Source: Geobacter sp. UBA1603 (lineage in GTDB: Bacteria; Desulfobacterota; Desulfuromonadia; Geobacterales; Pseudopelobacteraceae). Taken from it: 6,444 nt of DNA. Shown here in pieces: positions 1 to 5,881 of this stretch (positions are counted from its first letter, which is position 1; each line of letters opens with the position of its first letter). The translations under genes and the position numbers were made by a program. Location of the stretch: the NCBI GenBank assembly GCA_002322035.1, contig DCNF01000090.1, positions 16,527 to 22,970 on the forward strand, given 5' to 3'. The notes under the pieces were generated by a model that was not told the DNA's origin, searched no databases, and was given only the letters and a program-made list of their open reading frames with translations.

Positions 1-81
1 GAGGCGGTCCCAACCGACAATAACCGTGATTACCTGAGGACAAAACGCAAGAAGATGGGACACCTGCTGGAGAAGGTCTGA
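1..81 (+). CDS. ribA: 3' end of GTP cyclohydrolase II (RibA, or RibA half of RibBA), partial
   Basis: Frame 1 of the plus strand is open from the window edge for 26 codons and ends in TGA at 79-81. The peptide starts EAVPTDNNRDYL and carries YLRTKRKKMGHLL near its end, the characteristic C-terminal tail of GTP cyclohydrolase II (Y-L-x-T-K-x-x-K-M/L-G-H-L-L). That enzyme opens GTP to the first committed intermediate of riboflavin synthesis in the cytoplasm. Only the tail is present, so the zinc-binding cysteines and catalytic residues cannot be seen. It also cannot be told whether this is stand-alone RibA or the fusion with DHBP synthase (RibBA), which is common in this group of bacteria. The gene converges on the minus-strand gene row, with 28 bp between the two stop codons. 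Confidence 0.85.
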   Translation, partial: EAVPTDNNRDYLRTKRKKMGHLLEKV

Positions 82-106
82 CAACAGTCTGCACACACGT
101 CTGACA
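76..106. repeat. Three short direct GTCTG repeats, 11-12 bp apart
   Basis: GTCTG occurs at 76-80, 87-91 and 99-103, each followed by a short C/A-rich stretch (GTCTGACA at 76-83 and again at 99-106, GTCTGCACA at 87-95). The spacing is close to one DNA helical turn. The repeats span the ribA stop codon and the gap between the convergent genes. They may be a chance or low-complexity pattern. No known binding motif is recognised. Confidence 0.3.
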
Positions 107-109
107 CGG

Positions 110-1072
110 CTACTGCACAAGCTTTGAGGCAAAAACCAGCCTCACCCCCTGCTTGCCCAGTTTCGGCAATTCCTCCGCCAGCGTTGCAAGAGTAACCGGA
201 TGGGGATGGCAGATAGCAATTGCAGCACCATGCTTCCGGGCATAGCGGACCGCCTGACCGAGCTGGCCGCGAATATAGGCGTCATCCTGTTCATTGTCCA
301 GAAACACGTTACGCCTGCCCGACCTGACGCCCAATGAGCGGGCGGTATTGATGCCAACCGTTGCAGGAGATGTCACGCTGTCCACAAAGAACATGTCGTG
401 CTGCTTGAGCGACTCAAGCACGACCCGCATCCGGTCCTCGTGCTCCGTATATTCCGATCCCATGTGATTGTTAGCCCCAACTGCCCCGGGAACCAATGCA
501 AGATATCCATCAATCTGCCGTCTGACCTCCCCGTCCCCCATTTCGACCAGAAGGCCGTTTGCCTCAAGGCGGCGGGCTGGCCATCCCTTGGATTGCATCG
601 GGATATGCAGCATCGTCTCGATGCCTGACTCGGCTGCGAAGCGGGCCACCTCACGACTCTGCCGCAGTCCGGGAATAATCGCAAAGGTGACCGGGAGCCC
701 GATGTCTTTCAGGGCCCGCGCTTCCTGCAGGCTGCTGCCCATATCGTCAATAATGATCGCAAGGCTGGCAGCGCCGTCCCGTGCTGCGCCGGGTGCAGCA
801 GGGGCAGAAGGTTCAGGGGCTGACACGGCACCCTGGTGTGAGGGCGTCTCAACGGGCACCGGCTGGGGTGTTTTTGGTGGCTGGGGCCGGACCGGCACCG
901 TGGCGGGCGGGAGCTCCGCTCGTTCAGGACGGGAGTTTTCCTGCTGCTTCTCCGATGGCGCTAAAAACAGATAGGCACCGACCGTTGCGACGATGATCGC
1001 CACGACCAGCCATCCGGCCCGCCCACTGCGGCGGCCCGTGCCGGTCGGCCGGGTACTGCGGTAGGCACTCAT
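110..1072 (-). CDS. YibQ-type divergent polysaccharide deacetylase family protein, membrane-anchored
   Basis: The product is a 320-residue protein of the divergent polysaccharide deacetylase family (Polysacc_deac_2, formerly DUF610; E. coli YibQ). A basic N-terminus (residues 1-20) precedes one membrane segment (about 21-38). A Pro/Ala-rich linker (about 50-97) follows, then the deacetylase-like fold from residue 103 to the end, which should sit in the periplasm. Family motifs are visible: IIIDDMG (106-112, with the Asp pair that is metal-associated in related folds), HIPM (156-159), NNHMGS (201-206) and CHPHP (288-292). The substrate is unknown for the family; peptidoglycan or another envelope glycan is an inference. 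The start is the only reasonable ATG before the membrane segment. It lacks a clear Shine-Dalgarno sequence and lies 36 nt downstream of a strong palindrome. E. coli yibQ also lies next to envC, which supports the assignment. Family call is firm; function is not. Confidence 0.9.
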   Translation of the reverse strand: MSAYRSTRPTGTGRRSGRAGWLVVAIIVATVGAYLFLAPSEKQQENSRPERAELPPATVPVRPQPPKTPQPVPVETPSHQGAVSAPEPSAPAAPGAARDGAASLAIIIDDMGSSLQEARALKDIGLPVTFAIIPGLRQSREVARFAAESGIETMLHIPMQSKGWPARRLEANGLLVEMGDGEVRRQIDGYLALVPGAVGANNHMGSEYTEHEDRMRVVLESLKQHDMFFVDSVTSPATVGINTARSLGVRSGRRNVFLDNEQDDAYIRGQLGQAVRYARKHGAAIAICHPHPVTLATLAEELPKLGKQGVRLVFASKLVQ

Positions 1073-1108
1073 CGGACTGAAACCAGAAATTGGTGCTGCT
1101 GATTACCC

Positions 1109-1155
1109 GGCTGTCCGGAGCGGCCGGCTTGATCAATCCGGCCGACCGGACAGCC
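1109..1155. repeat. 47-bp GC-rich imperfect palindrome (hairpin or operator) between protease and deacetylase genes
   Basis: On the plus strand the arm 1109-1118 (GGCTGTCCGG) pairs with 1146-1155, and CGGCCGG (1121-1127) pairs with 1138-1144, interrupted by AG (1119-1120) against A (1145). This gives 17 base pairs, and the 10-nt loop contains the palindrome TTGATCAA (1129-1136). No run of T follows on either strand, so it does not look like a canonical intrinsic terminator. It fills much of the 104-nt gap upstream of the deacetylase gene. It could be an RNA stem that attenuates or processes the message, a Rho-independent-like pause, a dyad operator, or a dispersed REP-type element. Confidence 0.65.
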
Positions 1156-1176
1156 ATACGACGCTGGAACTGGCAC

Positions 1177-2538
1177 CTAACGCTCTCCGCCCATTTTCTT
1201 CATTATTTCCCACCCTTTCAGCAGGTCAAGGGCACGGGTCACCTGATAGTCGTTCTTCAGGTTATCTTCCGGCTTGCCGGAGAGCGGTTTGTCTTTTTTC
1301 TCATCCTTTTTGGGCTCATTCGGCGCAGCTTTTTCTTCGCCTTCAAAATGGTTTTCCAGATCTTTCTCACGCACATGCATCAGACTGTCTTTTTTATCGC
1401 CCTTGTCGCGCGGCAGTTCCAGCTGTTCCACCACGATGTCGGGCGTGATTCCCTTGGCCTGGATCGAGCGCCCCTTGGGAGTGTAATAACGGGCCGTTGT
1501 AAGGCGCAAACCGGATTCATCCGACAGCGGGATGATTGTCTGAACCGAACCCTTGCCGAAGCTCTGGGTTCCCATGATAATGGCCCGCTTGTGGTCCTGC
1601 AGGGCACCGGCAACGATTTCCGAAGCGCTGGCACTGCCGCCGTTAATCAGCACCACAATCGGGTAGCCGGCTTCCTTGCCACCTTTGCGTGCGGTAAACT
1701 GCATCTTGGAATCCTTTTCCCGTCCCTCGGTGTAAACGATCATCTTACCTTCCTCAATAAAATGATCGGCAACCTTAACCGCTTGATCAAGGAGCCCGCC
1801 GGGATCATTACGCATATCGAGTACCAGGCCGCGCAGTTCACCCTTGTTCTCCTCGCGAAGCGCTTTCAGATATTTGATCAGGTCTTCATCGGTCTTTTCC
1901 TGGAACTGGGCGATCCTGATGTAGCCGTAGCCATCATCCAGCAGGCGGTAACGGACGCTCTTCACCTGGATGATATCCCTCATCAGCGGGAACTCTTTCG
2001 GCTTGTCAAATCCTTCGCGCATAATGGTCAGGATTACCTTTGTCCCCTTCTGGCCGCGCATCCGTTTTACTGATTCGTTAATGTTCAGGTCCTTGGTAAA
2101 CTTGTCGTCGATTTTCAAAATCTGGTCTCCGGACTTTATGCCGGCCCGGAATGCCGGCGTATCCTCAATCGGAGAAATGACCGTCAGAATACCGTCCTTA
2201 ATCGAGATTTCGATGCCGAGCCCGCCGAACGAGCCCTTGGTGTCGATTTTCATCTCTTTGTAGGTTTCGGGCGGCATGAAAGAGCTGTGCGGGTCAAGTG
2301 AGGAAAGCATCCCGTTGATCGCACCGTAAATCAGTTTTTTCGTATCAACCTCTTCGACATAACTTTTTTTGATGATACCCATCACATCAGTGAAAAGTTC
2401 TATCGATTCGTAATCGCTGCCCTTGCCCTCTGCCTGGCAGCGCCGCTGGGAACTGACTCCGATCAGGATTACCAGCGCCACTGAAATAACGGCCAATCCC
2501 GCTAGAAAACGTTTTCTGTTGCGATCCATATTGAACAT
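1177..2538 (-). CDS. ctpA: Carboxy-terminal processing protease, S41 family (CtpA/CtpB/Prc-like)
   Basis: The product is a 453-residue periplasmic serine protease of the C-terminal processing family, which trims or degrades substrates from exposed C-termini. A basic N-terminus and a hydrophobic segment (about 11-29) form a signal anchor or signal peptide. The family motif SLDPHSSFM lies at 80-88. A PDZ domain (about 95-180) includes GGLGIE (105-110) and the SGDQIL loop. The peptidase domain follows, with DMRNDPGGLL (241-250), GGSASASE (300-307) and FGKGSVQ (327-333). By spacing to known members the nucleophile is Ser304 and the general base Lys329, with Gln333 and Asp315 also conserved, so it should be active. 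A Lys/Glu-rich linker (about 376-430) separates the core from a short C-terminal helix. The start is fixed by GGAGGT six bases upstream. It lies 45 nt behind the EnvC-like gene, whose product or partner enzymes are candidate substrates by analogy with Prc/CtpA control of wall hydrolases. Confidence 0.93.
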   Translation of the reverse strand: MFNMDRNRKRFLAGLAVISVALVILIGVSSQRRCQAEGKGSDYESIELFTDVMGIIKKSYVEEVDTKKLIYGAINGMLSSLDPHSSFMPPETYKEMKIDTKGSFGGLGIEISIKDGILTVISPIEDTPAFRAGIKSGDQILKIDDKFTKDLNINESVKRMRGQKGTKVILTIMREGFDKPKEFPLMRDIIQVKSVRYRLLDDGYGYIRIAQFQEKTDEDLIKYLKALREENKGELRGLVLDMRNDPGGLLDQAVKVADHFIEEGKMIVYTEGREKDSKMQFTARKGGKEAGYPIVVLINGGSASASEIVAGALQDHKRAIIMGTQSFGKGSVQTIIPLSDESGLRLTTARYYTPKGRSIQAKGITPDIVVEQLELPRDKGDKKDSLMHVREKDLENHFEGEEKAAPNEPKKDEKKDKPLSGKPEDNLKNDYQVTRALDLLKGWEIMKKMGGER

Positions 2539-2544
2539 CCCCGT

Positions 2545-2550
2545 ACCTCC
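2545..2550 (-). promoter_or_regulatory. Ribosome binding site GGAGGT for the S41 protease gene
   Basis: Read on the minus strand, GGAGGT lies six bases before the ATG at 2538. It supports that start over the in-frame ATG nine bases further in (2529), which would be 15 bases from the site. It is the best Shine-Dalgarno sequence in the gene row. Confidence 0.85.
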
Positions 2551-2583
2551 GTACTTTTGCTCTGAATTTATGCTGTCAATCTG

Positions 2584-3765
2584 TTAGCGGACCCAGCCGG
2601 CCGGATCAACCGGCTTTCCCTGGTGCCGAATTTCAAAATAGAGGATCGTACCTTTGGTGGAATCAACATCGCCAACCATGGCGATGACCTCATTCCGGCT
2701 AACGTCGGCACCAACTTTTTTGGTGATTCGTGCCGCATGGGCGTACAGACTGAAATAACCGCCGCCATGGTCGACAATGACCATGTTGCCGTATCCTTTA
2801 AAGTAGTCCGCGAAGATGACGTTCCCTTCGTAGATCGACCTGATTTCACTGCCGGCAGAGGCCGAAATCGAAAGCCCCTTGCTGAACGTGTAGGAGTTGA
2901 ATTCGGGGTGTTTATGCTTGCCGTACGTCTCGATCACCTCGCCGCGAACCGGCAGTGCCATTCTGCCCCTCTGTGATGCGAACCCCCGATCGGGCACCGG
3001 CGGCAGGGCAGGCAGCGGCTTGAGTTTGCTGCCCGGCTGTTCATGCCGGGAAGAAAGGCGCCGGCGACTCTGGGACTCCAGGCGTTCAATCATGCTCTGC
3101 AGCCGGGCTGCATTGGCCTGCAGCTCCTTAAGAGAAGCCTCATAGCTTTTTCGGTCCTGGCGGACTTTGGTCAGATAGGCCGCCTTTTTGTTCTTTTCCT
3201 GTTCGATCTCCTGTTTTTTCAGGGCAATGCCGTCTTTAATCCGCTCCTTGCGGGTAGCGTCCCGCTCAAGCAAAACTTTCAGGCGGCGCAGTTCGTCAAT
3301 TTTCTGATTATATTCGGTGAATATCAGTTTGTCATTGTCAAGGATCGACCGCATATAGCGGATATTCTCGGCCATCTGAGGGAACGACTCGGCCGAAAAG
3401 AACATCCGCAGGGCACCGAGCTCGCCGGCCTTATAAAGTGATGAAAGCCGGCGTTCGATTTCCTGCTTTTTGCGGTTTGCTTCGCCGGTTACCCGGGAAA
3501 TTTCATTCCCGGTCCGGTCAAGGCTCTGCTCGACCCCCTTCAGGTCCTTGTCAAGACGATGGAGGTCAGCCTCTTTCTGCTCCAGGTTGCGATTGATCTC
3601 AAGCAGTTCCGTTGAGACCACCGCCTCAACCTTGCGGGTTTTGCTGATCAGCTGTTTCTTGGCCCTGATCTCCTGTCTGACACCTTTCAGTTCATCCTTG
3701 GGGCTTTCGCCGCGAGCAGGCTGGCACAGGCAGAGCAGCAGGGCTATACACAGCGCATACCTCAT
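2584..3765 (-). CDS. EnvC-like periplasmic coiled-coil/LytM protein, probable amidase activator partner of FtsEX
   Basis: The product has 393 residues. An N-terminal signal peptide (about 1-19, plausible cleavage after A-R-G) is followed by long heptad-like, Lys/Glu/Leu-rich coiled coil (about 22-115 and 145-235). After a Pro-rich linker (243-258) comes an M23/LytM domain (about 265-393). The LytM zinc site is degenerate. The usual H-x-G-x-D is S295-K-G-L-S299, and the terminal H-x-H is replaced by I374-L-Y376 within ILYFEIR; only H342 of YAHA remains. E. coli EnvC shows the same kind of loss and the same LYFEIR ending, and it activates amidases AmiA/AmiB rather than cutting peptidoglycan. 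The gene starts 3 nt after the ftsX stop, as expected for the FtsEX-bound partner. It has no good ribosome site of its own, so translational coupling to ftsX is likely. Assignment as an EnvC-type factor is strong; the amidase it would activate is not in the window. Confidence 0.9.
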   Translation of the reverse strand: MRYALCIALLLCLCQPARGESPKDELKGVRQEIRAKKQLISKTRKVEAVVSTELLEINRNLEQKEADLHRLDKDLKGVEQSLDRTGNEISRVTGEANRKKQEIERRLSSLYKAGELGALRMFFSAESFPQMAENIRYMRSILDNDKLIFTEYNQKIDELRRLKVLLERDATRKERIKDGIALKKQEIEQEKNKKAAYLTKVRQDRKSYEASLKELQANAARLQSMIERLESQSRRRLSSRHEQPGSKLKPLPALPPVPDRGFASQRGRMALPVRGEVIETYGKHKHPEFNSYTFSKGLSISASAGSEIRSIYEGNVIFADYFKGYGNMVIVDHGGGYFSLYAHAARITKKVGADVSRNEVIAMVGDVDSTKGTILYFEIRHQGKPVDPAGWVR

Positions 3766-3768
3766 GGT

Positions 3769-4737
3769 TCAGACATTCACAAACCGCTTGAGTGAAGTCA
3801 GGCTGCCGAGAAATCCGAGCACAACACCCGCGGCAACAATGCCACCGATGTACTCGAGCGGCAGAAAAGCCAGCCCTGACGTCGCCGGGTTAAAGGTCAG
3901 AAAACTGCCGGCATTGTGCAAAAACCCCTGGTAGAGCCCCAACAGAAGCACAACGGCAACCAGCGCCCCTGCCCCTCCCTGAATAACCCCCTCGATCAGA
4001 AAGGGCGCCTTGATAAAGAAACGGGTCGCCCCGACCAGCGCCATAACCTCCAACTCATCGCGGCGGGCATAAATTGTCAGCTTGATTGTGTTGGATATGA
4101 TGAAAATAACTGCCATGACCAGAAATCCACCCAGAAGGGCTCCCAGAAGGCGCATGAAGTTCAGGAATGTGTTGAAGCGCCGGACCCATTCTTCTCCATA
4201 CTGCACTTCGCCGATGCCGGGCAGCTTTTTAAGCGACGCCACAAACGCCTCGACCCCCGCCGTATCGCGATGGGCTCGTTTAAGCGATATTTCAAACGAC
4301 GTCGGCAGAATCTCCGGCCGGACCCCTTCCAGCAGCGTCTCCTGGCCTTTGAGACGGCTCTTGAAGCGCTTCAGTGCTTCGTCACGGCCGACATACCCGA
4401 CACGGGACACGCCGGGAAGTGCCGATATCTTCGACTGCAGGGCGGCCTGCTCCTGTGGCGGCAGATCCCGATCAAAATAAGCCGTCACCTGAACCCGTTC
4501 GCTCCAGTTTTCAGCCGCATTCTCGAGATTTACAAAGACCAGAAGAAAAAGCGACACAATCAACAACGCCAGCGTGATCGTGCCGATCGTCACCACGTTG
4601 ACAAATATATTCTGCCGTATGTTGACCAGCGCACGGCCCAGGAAATACCCCAGGCGCCCGCCAAAGCCCTCACCTGCCAGAGCGGGACGCTTAGCGGGTC
4701 TGGTCGTCGGAGCCGGTTTCTTTTTCCACCTGTTCAA
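3769..4737 (-). CDS. ftsX: Cell division ABC-transporter-like permease subunit FtsX
   Basis: The product is a 322-residue inner-membrane protein that pairs with the FtsE ATPase and transmits its cycle to a periplasmic wall-hydrolase activator. It has the FtsX plan: a basic cytoplasmic N-terminus, TM1 (about 48-70), a large periplasmic loop (about 71-196), then TM2 (about 197-218), TM3 (about 247-270) and TM4 (about 293-313). The cytoplasmic loop after TM2 carries the family hallmark [20 protein letters not shown] (217-236). The chosen start is a TTG, preceded at six bases by AGGGAG, and it makes ftsX overlap ftsE by 47 nt. A shorter N-terminus, closer to many relatives, would need a CTG start at about residue 20, with no comparable support. 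The N-terminal 18 residues are strongly basic ([16 protein letters not shown]) and unusual. Assignment is firm; the exact start is moderately sure. Confidence 0.93.
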   Translation of the reverse strand: MNRWKKKPAPTTRPAKRPALAGEGFGGRLGYFLGRALVNIRQNIFVNVVTIGTITLALLIVSLFLLVFVNLENAAENWSERVQVTAYFDRDLPPQEQAALQSKISALPGVSRVGYVGRDEALKRFKSRLKGQETLLEGVRPEILPTSFEISLKRAHRDTAGVEAFVASLKKLPGIGEVQYGEEWVRRFNTFLNFMRLLGALLGGFLVMAVIFIISNTIKLTIYARRDELEVMALVGATRFFIKAPFLIEGVIQGGAGALVAVVLLLGLYQGFLHNAGSFLTFNPATSGLAFLPLEYIGGIVAAGVVLGFLGSLTSLKRFVNV

Positions 4738-5383
4738 CGATTTCTCCCTTGCAGAGCGTTATCAGACGCTTGTGGCTCTGGTCAATCAGCCTGCGGTCGT
4801 GGGTGGCAACAACCACCGTCGTACCGCGTACATTGGCCTCTTTGAAAATATTCAGGATCTGGTTTTTGTTGGCATCATCCAGGTTGCCGGTCGGTTCGTC
4901 AGCCAGAAGCACCTTGGGATCATTCACCAGGGCACGGGCCAGCGCAACCCGCTGCTGCTCCCCTCCTGACAGACGCTGGGGAGTCAGATTCAGCTTTGAC
5001 TCCATCCCCATCTGTTTTAGAACATGCATCACTTTCTTGCCGATATCAGCCCTGCCCCACCCCAGAACCTCCAGGGTAATCGCCACGTTTTCAAATACCG
5101 TCCTGGCTGGCAGCAGCTTGAAATCCTGAAAGACAACCCCTACCGAGCGGCGCAGAAGGGGAATCTGGCTGGCGGCCATGCGTGACACATTCTGGCCGTC
5201 AATCAGCACCTGTCCCCGGGTGGGAGTCAGCGCACCATACAAAAGGCGAAGCAGCGTTGTTTTTCCGGCACCGGAGGGACCGGTCAGAAACACAAACTCG
5301 CCGCGCTCGATCTTCAGGTTGATGTTGGTCAGCGCTGTGGCGTCTTTTTGATATGCCAGGGAAACGTTATGCAGCTGGATCAT
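4691..5383 (-). CDS. ftsE: Cell division ATP-binding protein FtsE
   Basis: The product is a 230-residue cytoplasmic ABC ATPase that binds FtsX and powers the transmembrane signal controlling septal or lateral wall hydrolysis. All ABC motifs are intact: Walker A GPSGAGKT (35-42), Q-loop Gln86 in VVFQDF, signature LSGGEQQR (138-145), Walker B VLLADE (158-163), D-loop NLD (167-169) and switch His195 in ATHD. The phrase FQDFKLLP (85-92) is typical of FtsE. Length is close to the usual 220-230 residues, with a short acidic tail (ETGSDD) that falls in the overlap with ftsX. The ATG is 3 nt after the stop of pseudopilin B (stop TAA, GGC, start ATG). No properly spaced ribosome site is visible, so reinitiation by ribosomes leaving the pseudopilin gene is the likely route. 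Confidence 0.96.
   Translation of the reverse strand: MIQLHNVSLAYQKDATALTNINLKIERGEFVFLTGPSGAGKTTLLRLLYGALTPTRGQVLIDGQNVSRMAASQIPLLRRSVGVVFQDFKLLPARTVFENVAITLEVLGWGRADIGKKVMHVLKQMGMESKLNLTPQRLSGGEQQRVALARALVNDPKVLLADEPTGNLDDANKNQILNIFKEANVRGTTVVVATHDRRLIDQSHKRLITLCKGEIVEQVEKETGSDDQTR
4744..4749 (-). promoter_or_regulatory. Ribosome binding site AGGGAG inside ftsE for the TTG start of ftsX
   Basis: On the minus strand AAGGGAG is followed by AAATCG and then TTG at 4737. The six-base spacing and good match to the Shine-Dalgarno consensus decide the start of ftsX in the absence of a nearby ATG or GTG. The site lies within the 3' end of ftsE. Confidence 0.65.
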
Positions 5384-5386
5384 GCC

Positions 5387-5881
5387 TTACCACTCACTGT
5401 AGGGTGTGCCGTTGGTGCCGACCAGGTTGGAACCGCTTTTGATGTCGTAAACTGAACCCTGGGGAGCTGTCGTACCGCTGCCGCCTCCCGCTGCAGTAGT
5501 CAGTCCCCCCGCCGGGCCTCCCGAAGGATCCGGAGGCGGCGCCACCGTGACCCATGTGTCGTTCTTACCGGTAAACGGGTCATTCGGAATTACACGCAGG
5601 TATTTCTTTTCCGCCAGCTCTGTGATCGAGTCGGGGTACTTGCCCTGGTCGGCATAGAACTGATCGATCGTCGTGCGAAAATTATACAAATTCTCGCGCA
5701 AGACCGCCTCCTTGGCCTTGATCACTCCCCACTGGTAATTGGGGACGGCAATTGCGGCCAGAATACCGATGATCGATACAACGATCATCAGTTCAATCAG
5801 CGTGAACCCGCTGTTTTTCCCGATCAGAAACCTACCTGACCAGGCGGCGGACGTATCACCAGTCTTTATAATTCGTGCCAT
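5387..5881 (-). CDS. Type II secretion GspG-like pseudopilin B, with Gly/Pro-rich insertion
   Basis: The product is a 164-residue prepilin-like protein. A 25-residue basic leader ends in KNSG, cleaved before Phe26 by prepilin peptidase. The mature protein starts FTLIELMIVV, with the essential Glu at mature position 5, and continues as a hydrophobic helix to about residue 48. The GspG-type middle YADQGKYPDSITEL (76-89) and VIPNDPF (97-103) follow. The C-terminal loop, YDIKSGS to a final Y-S-E-W, resembles the calcium-binding end of GspG. Residues about 114-141 are a Gly/Pro/Thr-rich low-complexity stretch that neighbour A lacks at the matching place. The ATG at 5881 has GAAGGAA nine bases upstream and overlaps the end of pseudopilin A by 26 nt. 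The frame runs open further upstream, but that part only shadows pseudopilin A. It probably belongs to a type II secretion system; GspG-like is safer than a named symbol. Confidence 0.88.
   Translation of the reverse strand: MARIIKTGDTSAAWSGRFLIGKNSGFTLIELMIVVSIIGILAAIAVPNYQWGVIKAKEAVLRENLYNFRTTIDQFYADQGKYPDSITELAEKKYLRVIPNDPFTGKNDTWVTVAPPPDPSGGPAGGLTTAAGGGSGTTAPQGSVYDIKSGSNLVGTNGTPYSEW

Noticed and set aside
1073..1176. Intrinsic terminator after the protease gene
   Set aside because: The hairpin at 1109-1155 is strong, but neither strand has a T-run next to it, so it was described as a palindrome of unknown role.
1090..2073. Long plus-strand open frame (327 codons) opposite the S41 protease gene
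   Set aside because: It lies wholly antisense to a well-supported protease gene, has no recognisable domain and no good ribosome site, and its composition is that expected from a complementary-strand shadow.
2539..2583. Possible promoter with TTGACA between the EnvC-like gene and the protease gene
   Set aside because: TTGACA is present on the minus strand, but the hexamer at 17-bp spacing (AAGTAC) is a poor -10 element and no alternative was seen.
3916..4845. Plus-strand open frame (309 codons) opposite ftsX and the end of ftsE
   Set aside because: It is antisense to two strongly supported genes, rich in His/Gln/Arg as shadows often are, and has no family features.
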